Part shown: positions 15,137-25,215 of the stretch, piece after piece
Numbering within the stretch: the first letter of the stretch is position 1
Layout of the letters: every line of letters starts with the position of its first letter
NCBI RefSeq assembly: GCF_900129375.1
Contig: NZ_FQVN01000016.1
Location: 56,832-120,831 of the forward strand
Source: Streptoalloteichus hindustanus
Lineage (GTDB): Bacteria; Actinomycetota; Actinomycetes; Mycobacteriales; Pseudonocardiaceae
Reading direction: 5' to 3'
Length of the DNA: 64,000 bases
Notes under the pieces: generated by a model
Database searches by the model: none
What the model saw: only the letters and a program-made list of their open reading frames with translations
What the model was told of the DNA's origin: nothing
Position numbers and translations under genes: made by a program

Positions 15137-16365
15137 GCGTGAGCGAGCGCGGTGGGAGCGGTGAGCTGACCGCCGAGCCGGGTGGCGGTCGGGCCGGTGG
15201 CGCGCGCGTCGCCGACGTCGTCGCCGCCATGGAGGCCGCCTACCCGCCGGCGCTGGCCGAGTCCTGGGACGCGGTCGGACTGGTCTGCGGGGACCCGGAC
15301 GAGCCGGTGCGGCGGGTGCTGTTCTGCGTCGACCCGGTTGAGTCCACAGTGGACGAAGCGGTCGAGGTGGGCGCGCAGCTCCTCGTCTCCCACCACCCGC
15401 TGATGCTCCGCGGCGTCAACGCCGTGCCGGCCAACACGCCCAAGGGCCGCGTGGTGCACCGCCTCGTGCGGTCCGGCATCGCCCTGTTCACCGCGCACAC
15501 CAACGCCGACTCCGCCGACCCCGGCGTCTCGGACGCCCTCGCCCGGGCGATCGGGCTCACCGTGACCGGACCGCTGGACCCGCGCCCCGCCGACCCGCTC
15601 GACGCGTTGAGCACGACGGTGCCGCTGGCCCACGCCGAGCGGGTGCTCGCGGCGCTGGCCGGGGCGGGCGCCGGCCAGGTCGGGAACTACGGCGACGCGG
15701 CCTGGTACGTCGACGGCACCGGCCAGTACCGCCCGCTCCCGGGAGCCGCGCCCGCCCTCGGCGAGATCGACGCGGTGCACCGCGAGCCGGAGACCCGCAT
15801 CGAGACCGTGCTGCCCCGGCGCCTGCGCCGGTCGGTGCTCGCCGCGCTGCGCGCCGCCCACCCGTACGAGGAGCCGGCCTTCGACCTGCACGAGGTGGCC
15901 GACCTGCCGTCCAGCCGGGGACTGGGCCGGATCGGGGAGCTGCCCGCGGCCGAGCCGCTGTCGGCGTTCGTCCGGCGGGTCGCCGACGCGCTGCCGCCCA
16001 CCGCGTGGGGCGTGCGCGCCGCCGGCGACCCGGACCGCCCGATCAGGGCGGTGGCGGTCTGCGGCGGCGCCGGCGACTCCTACCTGGACCGCGCGACCGC
16101 GGCCGGCGTCGACGCCTACGTCACCGCCGACCTGCGGCACCACCCCGCCGGCGAGCACCTGGCCCGCGCCGACGTGCCGGGCGCGCGCGTGCCCGCGCTG
16201 GTCGACGTCGCGCACTGGGCCAGCGAGTGGCCCTGGTGCGACCAGGCGGCCGGCGTCGTGCGCGCCGCCCTCGGCGGTACGGTCGAGGTCCTTGTTTCCA
16301 CCCGCCGCACCGACCCGTGGACGATCGGTGCGACGACCAGCCCGACCGGGAGGACGCCCGCGTGA
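15133..16365 (+). CDS. Nif3-like dinuclear metal centre protein
   Basis: This 410-aa protein belongs to the NIF3/YbgI (GTP cyclohydrolase I type 2-like) family. It shows the metal ligands LLVSHHPLM (near 91-99), LFTAHTNAD (near 118-126) and the C-terminal DVAHWASEWP. The central ~110-residue insertion with AHPYEEPAFDLHEV is the PII/CutA-like domain of the longer family members. Its biochemical role remains unclear in bacteria. The GTG start overlaps the upstream stop (GTGA) with GGAGG 7 nt before it, so it is translationally coupled. Confidence 0.88.
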   Translation: MSVSERGGSGELTAEPGGGRAGGARVADVVAAMEAAYPPALAESWDAVGLVCGDPDEPVRRVLFCVDPVESTVDEAVEVGAQLLVSHHPLMLRGVNAVPANTPKGRVVHRLVRSGIALFTAHTNADSADPGVSDALARAIGLTVTGPLDPRPADPLDALSTTVPLAHAERVLAALAGAGAGQVGNYGDAAWYVDGTGQYRPLPGAAPALGEIDAVHREPETRIETVLPRRLRRSVLAALRAAHPYEEPAFDLHEVADLPSSRGLGRIGELPAAEPLSAFVRRVADALPPTAWGVRAAGDPDRPIRAVAVCGGAGDSYLDRATAAGVDAYVTADLRHHPAGEHLARADVPGARVPALVDVAHWASEWPWCDQAAGVVRAALGGTVEVLVSTRRTDPWTIGATTSPTGRTPA

Positions 16366-17099
16366 AAGCCCAGCCCGCCGCCCAGCGTCGGCTGCTCGAC
16401 CTGGCCAAGGTCGACGCCGAGCTGCACCGCGTCGCGCACCGTCGCCGCACGATGCCGGAGCTCGCCGAGATCGCCGAGCTGGAGCGCGCCGTCCGGGCCA
16501 GGCAGGACGCCGTGATCGCGGTCGAGACCACCCACAGCGACCTGGACCGGGACGCCCGCCGGCTGGAGACCGAGATCGAGCAGGTGCGGGCGCGGGAGGA
16601 CCGCGACCGCCGGCTGCTCGACGGCGGCGCCGTGGGCGCCAAGCAGGTCGTCGACCTCCAGCACGAGCTGGAGACGCTGGCCCGCCGGCGGGGCGTGCTG
16701 GAGGACGAGCTGCTGGAGGTCATGGAGCGGCGCGAGGCCGTCGAGCAGGACGTCGCGCACCGCCGCGAGGAGCTCGCCGCCGTGGAGGAGAAGCTCGGCG
16801 ACGCGCGGGGCCGGCGGGACGAGGCGCTGGCCGACCTCGACGTGATCGACGCGCGGCGCGCCGTCGAGCGCAAGGGCCTGGTCGCGGCGCTGCCCGACGA
16901 GCTGGTCAGCCTGTACGAGCGCATCCGCACCCACAAGGGCACCGGCGCGGCGTTGCTGCGGTCGCGGCGCTGCGGCGCGTGCCAGCTCGAACTGGACCGC
17001 ACCGTGCTCGGCGAGCTGCGCACCGCCGCGTCGGACGAGGTCGTCCGGTGCTCGGAGTGCGGCGTCATCCTGGTGCGCACCGGGGAGTCCGGCCTGTGA
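16362..17099 (+). CDS. Coiled-coil C4 zinc-ribbon protein (COG1579)
   Basis: The 245-aa product starts with a long alpha-helical hairpin (about 1-190, heptads rich in E, R, L) and ends with a zinc ribbon: CGACQLEL and CSECGVIL supply the four cysteines. This is the COG1579 family, found beside nif3 and RNase HI in most actinobacteria; a nucleic-acid-linked scaffold role has been suggested, but the function is unknown. It overlaps both neighbours by 4 bp or less, with GGGAGG 8 nt before its GTG start. Confidence 0.88.
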   Translation: MKAQPAAQRRLLDLAKVDAELHRVAHRRRTMPELAEIAELERAVRARQDAVIAVETTHSDLDRDARRLETEIEQVRAREDRDRRLLDGGAVGAKQVVDLQHELETLARRRGVLEDELLEVMERREAVEQDVAHRREELAAVEEKLGDARGRRDEALADLDVIDARRAVERKGLVAALPDELVSLYERIRTHKGTGAALLRSRRCGACQLELDRTVLGELRTAASDEVVRCSECGVILVRTGESGL

Positions 17100-18241
17100 A
17101 GGTGGTCGTCGAGGCCGACGGCGGTTCGCGGGGCAACCCCGGGCCGGCGGGCTACGGCGCGGTGGTGCGGGACGCCCGCACCGGCGAGGTGCTGGCGGAA
17201 CGCTCGGGCGGTTTGGGCGTGACCACCAACAACGTCGCCGAATACGAGGGCCTGCTCGCCGGGCTGCGCGCGGCCGTCGAGCTGGGCGCCGACGAGGTCG
17301 AGGTCCGCATGGACTCCAAGCTCGTCGTCGAGCAGATGAGCGGCCGGTGGAAGGTGCGGCAGGCGCACCTCCAGCCGCTGGTGGAGGAGGGCGGGCGGCT
17401 GGCCAGGGGCCTGTCCGACGTCCGGTACACGTGGGTGCCGCGCGCCCGCAACGCCCACGCCGACCGACTCGCCAACGAGGCGATGGACGAGCAGGCCGGC
17501 GGCGGCCGGCGGGCCGAGCCCGAGACGCCCACCTCGACCGGTGCCACCTCGACCGACGCGATCGCCGAGCCGGCGACGGCCCTGGCCGCGCGGACCGGCC
17601 CGCCCAGCGCGTGGACCGGCGCGGTCGGCGAACCCACCCGCTTCCTCCTGCTCCGGCACGGGCAGACGGAGATGTCCGCGCAGCGCCGGTACTCCGGGCG
17701 CGGGGACGTGCCGCTGAGCGCGGTGGGCGAGCAGCAGGCGGCGGCCGCGGCGAAGCGGCTGGCCGGGATCGAGAACGTGGCGGCCGTGGTGTCCTCGCCG
17801 CTGGCGCGGACCAGGCAGACCGCGCGGGCCGTGGCCGACGCGCTCGGCGTCGAGCCGACGACGCACGAGGGCCTGGTCGAGACCGACTTCGGCGCGTGGG
17901 AGGGGCTGACGTTCGCCGAGGCCGCCGAGCGCGACCCGGAGCTGCACCGGCGGTGGCTGTCCGACCCGAGCGTGCCGACGCCCGGCGGGGAGAGCTTCGA
18001 CCAGGTCCACCGGCGGGTGCGCCGGGCCAGGGACGAGCTGATCGCGAGCCACGGCGGGGCGACGATCGTCGTGGTGAGCCACGTCACCCCGATCAAGTCG
18101 GTGCTGCGGATGGCCATGGACGTCGGGCCGTCGCTGCTGTACCGGCTGCACCTGGACCTGGCGTCGCTGTCGGTCGCCGAGTTCTACCCGGACGGCCACG
18201 CCTCGGTCCGCCTGGTCAACGACACCTCGCACCTGGGCTGA
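17096..18241 (+). CDS. Bifunctional RNase HI / alpha-ribazole-type phosphatase (Rv2228c-like)
   Basis: The 381-aa fusion has an RNase HI domain (1-132) with carboxylates D8, E49, D73 and D123, a ~45-residue low-complexity linker, and a histidine phosphatase domain (180-381) with LLRHGQTE (R187, H188). This fusion is the Rv2228c type of actinobacteria; RNase HI removes RNA from RNA-DNA hybrids, while the second domain is a CobC/phosphoglycerate-mutase-like acid phosphatase, possibly acting on alpha-ribazole phosphate. Its operon with a CobC-like aminotransferase fits the latter. GTG 17096 overlaps the upstream TGA. The RNase P RNA gene begins about 60 bp after the stop. Confidence 0.92.
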   Translation: MKVVVEADGGSRGNPGPAGYGAVVRDARTGEVLAERSGGLGVTTNNVAEYEGLLAGLRAAVELGADEVEVRMDSKLVVEQMSGRWKVRQAHLQPLVEEGGRLARGLSDVRYTWVPRARNAHADRLANEAMDEQAGGGRRAEPETPTSTGATSTDAIAEPATALAARTGPPSAWTGAVGEPTRFLLLRHGQTEMSAQRRYSGRGDVPLSAVGEQQAAAAAKRLAGIENVAAVVSSPLARTRQTARAVADALGVEPTTHEGLVETDFGAWEGLTFAEAAERDPELHRRWLSDPSVPTPGGESFDQVHRRVRRARDELIASHGGATIVVVSHVTPIKSVLRMAMDVGPSLLYRLHLDLASLSVAEFYPDGHASVRLVNDTSHLG

Positions 18242-18286
18242 GCGGTCGGCCAGGACGCCGGGGAAGGTCCGGCCCCGCCCTGGCGT

Positions 18287-18292
18287 TAGGAT
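18287..18292 (+). promoter_or_regulatory. -10 box of the RNase P RNA gene
   Basis: TAGGAT lies 7-8 nt upstream of the predicted 5' end of the RNA. No convincing -35 hexamer is seen. Confidence 0.5.
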
Positions 18293-18299
18293 CTGTCGA

Positions 18300-18716
18300 G
18301 CGGACGAGCTGGCCGGGCGACCGCGTTGGCGTCCCGTCCCCCCGGGGAGCGGGTCGCCGCCGAGGAAAGTCCGGACTCCACAGGGCAGGGTGGTTGCTAA
18401 CGGCAACCCGGGGTGACCCGCGGGACAGTGCCACAGAAAGCAGACCGCCCGGCAGCCGCCGGGTAAGGGTGAAACGGTGGTGTAAGAGACCACCAGCACC
18501 CCGGGTGACCGGGGTGGCTCGGTAAACCCCACCTGGAGCAAGGCCAAGAGGGCGCCACACGTGGTGCCTGCGCAGGCGTTCGAGGGTCGCCCGCCCGATG
18601 CCTGCGGGTAGGCCGCACGAGCCTGCCGGCGACGGCAGGCCTAGATGGATGGTCGCCGAACGGGAGCGCCGCGAGGCCCCCGGGAACAGAATCCGGCTTA
18701 CAGGCCAGCTCGTCCG
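18300..18716 (+). ncRNA. rnpB: RNase P RNA, bacterial type A
   Basis: The ends pair as P1/P2: GGACGAGCTGGCCGGGCGACC at the 5' side (given here only as a 20-nt class motif around 18302-18321) against GGCCAGCTCGTCC (18703-18715). Conserved core elements are all present: GAGGAAAGTCCGGACTCC (18361-18378), ACAGAAAGCAGACCGCC (18432-18448), GTAAGGGTGAAACGGTGG, AGATGGATGGTCGCC (18641-18655) and ACAGAATCCGGCTTACAG (18686-18703). Length of about 417 nt fits a high-GC actinobacterial type A RNA. It matures the 5' ends of tRNAs. Confidence 0.97.
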
Positions 18717-18823
18717 CTCCCTTTCCGCTCCCCCTCCCCGCCCGGCGCCGGCAGGCGTCGCGAAGGTCGGGAACGGGTACTCCCGCCCCGGACGGTCCGG
18801 GTGAGGCGAGGGAGGCGGAGCCG

Positions 18824-19009
18824 GTGACCAGCGAACCCGAGGGCGCGCCGTCGGAGGACGAGCGGACGCCGATGGAGAAGCTGAAGGAGAAGGCGAAGAA
18901 GCTCGTCGACCCCGGGGCGCCGACCCCGGGCCGGGACAACGCGCAGACCTTCGCGCCGGAGCCCCCGCCGGACGAGCGGCCGGACGCGGAGCGGGGCGGG
19001 CAGCGGTAG
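18824..19009 (+). CDS. Small conserved-looking hypothetical protein, 61 aa
   Basis: The 61-aa protein is highly charged; its one helix is MEKLKEKAKKLVDPG (about 17-31), followed by a proline-rich acidic tail. GTG 18824 is preceded by GAGGGAGGCGGAG, a strong SD, and codon positions show the usual GC3 bias, so it is likely expressed. I do not recognise the family. It lies about 100 bp after rnpB and converges with the LysR gene. Confidence 0.6.
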   Translation: MTSEPEGAPSEDERTPMEKLKEKAKKLVDPGAPTPGRDNAQTFAPEPPPDERPDAERGGQR

Positions 19010-19041
19010 CGCGGCGGGCGGCGGTAGACCGGCGGTAGGGC

Positions 19042-19998
19042 TCAGTCCGGCGCGCCGGGGGTGGGCAGCGACTGCACGCCGGGCGCAAGCCGGTGCAGGT
19101 CGGCGGAGCGCGTCACGTACGTCAGCAACGTGGAGCGCAGCGCCCGAGCCGCGTGGGGCAGGCTGACGTCGGTCCGGTAGGCCAGGGCGATCGTCCGGCT
19201 GATGCCCGGCGGCGCCAGCGGCGTACCCCGCAGCCGAGGGCGGTCCCGCAGCACCATGCTCGGCACGATCGCCACCCCGAGGCCCGCCTCCACGAACCGC
19301 AGCACCGCGTTCAACTCCCCGCCCTCCACCGCGAAGCGGGGGCTGACGCCGGCGGTGCGGCAGGCCGCGAGCGTGGCCTCGCGCAGGTCGTAGCCCGGGC
19401 GGAACATCACCAGCGGCCGGTCGGCCAGCTCCGTGATCCGCAGGTGGTGGCGGTGCGTGGGCGGCGGGTCGTCCACGCTGGAGGCGACCACGAGGTCCTC
19501 GTGCAGGATCGGCAGCGTGGTCAGCGCCGGGTCGGCGCCCTCCGGCGGGACGATGACCAGGGCCAGGTCGAGCTGACCCCTGGTCAGCTCGCGCACCAGG
19601 TCCCGCGACCCGCTCTCCTCCACCATCAGGTGAATGCCCGGGTAGGTGTCGTGGAACCGGCGCAGGACGTCCGGCAGCAGGCTCAGGCTCAGGCTCGGGG
19701 TGGCGCCGACGCGCACCCGGCCGCGGCGCAGCCCCACCAGCTCCTGCACCTCCAGCCGGGCCGTCTCCACGTCGGCGAGGATCCGCTTGGCCAGCGGCAG
19801 CAGCGCCTCGCCCGCCGGGGTGAGCGCGATGTTGCCGCGGGCCCTGGTGAACAACGCCGTGCCGAGCTCCGCCTCCAGGCTCCGGATCTGCTTGCTCAGT
19901 GAGGGCTGCGCCACACGCGTGACCTCGGCGGCCCGCGTGAAGTGCCGCGTCTCGGCGACCGCGAGGAAGTACACGAGCTGCTGCAACGTCACTTCCAT
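19042..19998 (-). CDS. LysR-family transcriptional regulator
   Basis: This 318-aa protein has an N-terminal winged HTH ([20 protein letters not shown] then [17 protein letters not shown], 5-46) and a C-terminal periplasmic-binding-like effector domain from about residue 90 ([16 protein letters not shown]). It is divergent from sdhCAB with 70 bp between start codons, the usual layout for a LysR protein controlling the opposite operon. A 5-bp dyad (20010-20029) sits between them. Effector unknown; a TCA-cycle intermediate would fit the neighbour, but that is inference. Confidence 0.9.
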   Translation of the reverse strand: MEVTLQQLVYFLAVAETRHFTRAAEVTRVAQPSLSKQIRSLEAELGTALFTRARGNIALTPAGEALLPLAKRILADVETARLEVQELVGLRRGRVRVGATPSLSLSLLPDVLRRFHDTYPGIHLMVEESGSRDLVRELTRGQLDLALVIVPPEGADPALTTLPILHEDLVVASSVDDPPPTHRHHLRITELADRPLVMFRPGYDLREATLAACRTAGVSPRFAVEGGELNAVLRFVEAGLGVAIVPSMVLRDRPRLRGTPLAPPGISRTIALAYRTDVSLPHAARALRSTLLTYVTRSADLHRLAPGVQSLPTPGAPD

Positions 19999-20009
19999 AG
20001 CGTAGGGCT

Positions 20010-20029
20010 ATCGTCACGAGTCGAACGAT
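20010..20029. promoter_or_regulatory. Candidate LysR operator between regulator and sdhC
   Basis: ATCGT (20010-20014) and ACGAT (20025-20029) are inverted repeats separated by 10 bp, 12 bp from the LysR start codon and 40 bp from the sdhC start. Position fits autoregulation plus control of sdhC; spacing is longer than the classical T-N11-A box. Confidence 0.4.
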
Positions 20030-20068
20030 GTATTGGACGACTGGTGGGGCGGCTCCTACCGTCGCGGC

Positions 20069-20820
20069 GTGGCAACTGCGAGCACGCGGCTCACCCGGCC
20101 AGGGGACAACGCCCCGCCGGGCGTCCCCCGGGCGCGGACCCCGAGGACGACGATCGGTCGGCTGTGGGCCTCCACCGTCGGCAAGAAGGCCGTGATGGCC
20201 GTGACCGGCGGGGCGATGTTCCTGTTCGTCATCGGGCACATGGCCGGCAACCTCAAGGTCCTCTTCGGACCCGAGGCGTTCAACGAGCACCCGAAGTGGC
20301 TGCGGAGCATCGGCGAGGGGCTGCTGGGCCACGGCGGGTTCGTGTGGATCGCCCGCGTCGGGCTGCTCCTCAGCCTGGTCCTGCACATGACCGCCGCGAT
20401 CCAGCTCGCCCGGCGGGCGCGGACCGCCCGTCCCGCGCGGTACCAGCACCGCCGGCCGGTGCAGGGCAGCTACGCCGCGCGGACCATGCGCTGGGGCGGC
20501 GTGATCATCGCGTTGTTCCTCGTCTACCACCTGATGGACCTCACGGCGGGCTGGCTCAACCCGGTCGGCGACCTGGAGAACCCGTACGGCAACGTCACCG
20601 CCGACTTCCGCCACTGGTACGTGAGCCTGACCTACGCGGTGGCGATCGTGACGCTGGGCTTCCACATCCGGCACGGCGTGTGGAGCGCGTTGCAGACCCT
20701 CGGCGCGTCCAACGGCGCCCGGCAGCGCGTCCTCAGGGGCGTCGCGCTCGGCGTCGCCGTGGCGATCTGCGCCGGGTTCCTGGCCGTGCCGTTCTCCGTC
20801 CTCACGGGATTGGTGAAGTG

Positions 20821-20821
<1 letters not shown>
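20069..20821 (+). CDS. sdhC: Succinate dehydrogenase cytochrome b558-type subunit
   Basis: The 250-aa membrane anchor is of the single-subunit b558 type (di-haem, five helices). Haem-ligand regions are visible in [39 protein letters not shown] and [16 protein letters not shown]. It binds quinone and anchors SdhAB in the membrane. The GTG at 20069 is taken because the sequence before it is not conserved-looking; 36 bp upstream in-frame an ATG also exists. Its stop overlaps the sdhA ATG by one base. Confidence 0.9.
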
Positions 20822-22751
<1,930 letters not shown>

Positions 22752-22755
<4 letters not shown>

Positions 22756-23510
22756 GACTGACCCTGCGGGTCTGGCGGCAGGCCGGACCGGACGAGGACG
22801 GACGCCTGGTCGACTACGCGGTCGACGACGTCAGCCCGGACATGTCGTTCCTGGAGATGCTCGACGTCCTCAACGAGCGGCTGGTCCTCGACGGCGAGGA
22901 GCCGATCGCCTTCGACCACGACTGCCGCGAGGGCATCTGTGGCATGTGCGGCATGATGATCAACGGCGTGGCGCACGGCCCGGAGCGGGCCACCACCACC
23001 TGCCAGCTCCACATGCGGCACTTCTCCGACGGCGACGTCGTCGTCATCGAGCCCTGGCGGGCCAGGGCGTTCCCCGTCATCAGGGACCTCGTCGTCGACC
23101 GGGGCGCCTTCGACCGCATCATCGAGGCCGGCGGCTACATCACCGCGCCCACGGGCAGCGCGCCGGACGCGCACGCCATCCCGATCCCCAAACCGGACGC
23201 GGACAAGGCGTTCGAGGCGGCGGCCTGCATCGGCTGCGGCGCCTGCGTCGCCGCCTGCCCCAACGGCTCCGGGATGCTGTTCACGGCGGCCAAGGCCACC
23301 CACCTCGGCCTGCTCCCGCAGGGCCAGCCCGAGCGGCACAGCCGCGCCGTCGACATGCTCGCCACCCACGACGCGCTCGACTTCGGCGGCTGCACCAACG
23401 CCGGCGAGTGCGCCCCGGCCTGCCCGAAGGGCATTCCGCTGGAGTCCATCGCCCGCCTCAACCGGGACGTCCTGCGGGCGACCGTGAGCGGAGCGCACAA
23501 GCCGCGGTAG
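22752..23510 (+). CDS. sdhB: Succinate dehydrogenase/fumarate reductase iron-sulfur subunit
   Basis: This 252-aa protein holds the 2Fe-2S site ([16 protein letters not shown], then TTTCQLH) in the N-terminal ferredoxin domain and two further cluster motifs, [15 protein letters not shown] and [15 protein letters not shown], for the 4Fe-4S and 3Fe-4S centres. It passes electrons from SdhA to the quinone site on SdhC. The GTG start overlaps the sdhA stop. A strong inverted repeat follows at 23526-23566. Confidence 0.96.
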
Positions 23511-23525
23511 CGGCCCGGGGGGCGC

Positions 23526-23566
23526 GCGGCGCGATGCCCCGTCGGGGTAGCGGGACATCGCGCCGC
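23526..23566. terminator. Bidirectional hairpin terminator after sdhB
   Basis: GCGGCGCGATGCCCC (23526-23540) pairs with GGGACATCGCGCCGC (23552-23566) over 15 bp with one G-T wobble and an 11-nt loop. It separates the convergent sdhB and lipoprotein genes. Confidence 0.75.
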
Positions 23567-23573
23567 CACTCCC

Positions 23574-24338
23574 TCAGCTCCCCTTCGCCGTCGCTTCGAG
23601 GAAGAAGGCGGCGTACAACTTCACGACTGACTGCGAGAACTCGTTCGCCGCGATCGTCGCGGCGCGGTTCGCTGGACGGCCCGAGCTCTCGGCCTCGAGC
23701 ACGACGACCTGGTCGGGGACGTCGGGGATGTCGAGGATGATCTGGGCGTCGTTGCGAACCTCCTTCTCACCGATCCCGTCCTCCGGGCGGTTCAGGACGC
23801 ACATGCGCCGCCCGGCCGCCTCCTCCACCGTGGCGACGAGGTCCACGACCTGCTGTGGCCCCGGCCGGCACACCTTGTCGAACGCGCCGTCCCGGAAGAA
23901 GACCTTCACCTGATATCCGATCCTCTGGTCCCCGGCGCCGCGCGCGGACGAGCCGGCCTTCTCGAACAGGCAGTACTGGAGGTGGATCGTCCGGATGATG
24001 TTCCCGCCCAACGCGGTCTCCACCGCGTTGTCCGGAACCATCCCGCACAGGTAGAGGGCGCCCCAGTGACCAGCGGGCCCCGGCCGCTGCTTGCCCAACG
24101 CCGCGATCTCGGTGATCTTCCGCTTCTCCAGCGGAACCCATTCCTGGCACAGGTTGGGCGGGCTGTTCCCGCAGTGCTTGGTGGTCGGCTGGGGAACCGG
24201 GGGCGGCGTCACGGACGACGACGTGGTGGTGGGAGAGGGCGGGGGAGCCGCCTGGTCGGCCTCGCGGCCGCAGGACGTGGTGGCCAGGGTGAACGTCAAC
24301 ACCGTCGCCGCGATGAGCCGGTGCAGGGGTCTTCGCAC
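23574..24338 (-). CDS. Secreted lipoprotein of unknown function
   Basis: The 254-aa protein has a signal peptide with the lipobox LATTSC (lipidated Cys near 23) followed by a Ser/Thr/Pro linker and a globular domain with several cysteines (GNSPPNLCQEW, LYLCGMV, YCLFEK, KVCRPG, RRMCVL), probably disulphide-bonded. It resembles the DUF3558-like lipoproteins found with type VII secretion genes in Pseudonocardiaceae, but I cannot place it firmly. It follows espG on the same strand after a terminator and may have its own promoter. Confidence 0.65.
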   Translation of the reverse strand: MRRPLHRLIAATVLTFTLATTSCGREADQAAPPPSPTTTSSSVTPPPVPQPTTKHCGNSPPNLCQEWVPLEKRKITEIAALGKQRPGPAGHWGALYLCGMVPDNAVETALGGNIIRTIHLQYCLFEKAGSSARGAGDQRIGYQVKVFFRDGAFDKVCRPGPQQVVDLVATVEEAAGRRMCVLNRPEDGIGEKEVRNDAQIILDIPDVPDQVVVLEAESSGRPANRAATIAANEFSQSVVKLYAAFFLEATAKGS

Positions 24339-24359
24339 GTCTTCTTCTTCCGGGCAGGG

Positions 24360-24401
24360 AAAAACGCCGTCTGGCCACCGCTGGGCGGTGACCGGACGGC
24401 G
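24360..24401 (-). terminator. Rho-independent terminator after the espG gene
   Basis: On the minus strand a two-part stem (CGCCGTCCGG with CCAGACGGCG, inner CACCGC with GCGGTG) is followed directly by TTTTT (24364-24360). It begins 10 bp after the EspG stop and ends the type VII cluster transcript, so the downstream lipoprotein is probably transcribed separately. Confidence 0.8.
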
Positions 24402-24411
24402 CGAACGGGAG

Positions 24412-25215
24412 TCAGAGTACGTCTCGGGTGCTGGCCAGCAGTTCCCGGACGTGCCCGACGAGCTGCTGGGTGCTCAGCGGCGTCACGGTGACCCACCCGT
24501 TGCGCCGCAACTGGAGGAACCGGCCCTCCGCGTTGTCGTGGAAACCCACCACCCACGGACCGGGCCGCTTCTGCCCCGTGCCGTCCGAGGCGACGACGCT
24601 GAACTGTCCACGGTGGACCACTCCGTCCAGCATGTGCGCCAGCCTGTGCGCGTCGTCGGGGCGTTCCCCCTCCTCGACCAGGCGGCCGGCCAGGGACTTC
24701 GGGTCGCCGCCATCCGTGCTGTCCGCGCCGCCCGCGCCGTCTCTGACGGCCGCGTCGAGCGCCGCCGCCCGCACGCTGACCGACCTGGCCCTGCTGACCG
24801 GCGCGTCCCCGGCCAACCCGACCATCTCGGTGACGACCGTGTGGTCGGGCATCGAGCGCAACACGACCCTCGCGCCGTCGATGACCGCGACGACCCCCCG
24901 GTGCCCGGAGGCGGCGCCCCTGGCACGCACCACGCGGTCGGAGATCAGTCGCGTGTCCACCGCCCATGAGGAGTGCGCGAGCAGGTCGAACTGGTCGCGC
25001 AGGTCCGGGTGCAGCCCGCGGTCGTCGGCCAGGTCCCTGGCCCGGAGCTGGTCCAGCACCCCGGCGACGAGGTCCCGCCGCTCCTCGCGCGTCCGGCCGG
25101 GGCTCGGCAGGTCGAGCACGTAGGGCAGGTCGCCGAGCCCCAGCCGCTCCCAGCACACCTCGAACTCCACAGTGGACAGCTCGGTCGGCGTCCAGTGCCC
25201 GATCGGCGTGCTCAC
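24412..25215 (-). CDS. EspG-family ESX secretion-associated chaperone
   Basis: The 267-aa protein begins LSTVEFEVCWERLGLGDLP and reads like the EspG family (PF14011), with the conserved LPYVLDLPSPGRTREER and the C-terminal RRNGWVTVTPLSTQQLVGHV. EspG proteins are cytosolic chaperones that bind PPE proteins and deliver them to type VII (ESX) secretion. Its GTG start overlaps the stop of the PPE-like gene upstream by 4 bp (GTGA), which matches that partnership. No ESX core genes (eccB, C, D, E) are in the window. Confidence 0.85.
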   Translation of the reverse strand: MSTPIGHWTPTELSTVEFEVCWERLGLGDLPYVLDLPSPGRTREERRDLVAGVLDQLRARDLADDRGLHPDLRDQFDLLAHSSWAVDTRLISDRVVRARGAASGHRGVVAVIDGARVVLRSMPDHTVVTEMVGLAGDAPVSRARSVSVRAAALDAAVRDGAGGADSTDGGDPKSLAGRLVEEGERPDDAHRLAHMLDGVVHRGQFSVVASDGTGQKRPGPWVVGFHDNAEGRFLQLRRNGWVTVTPLSTQQLVGHVRELLASTRDVL

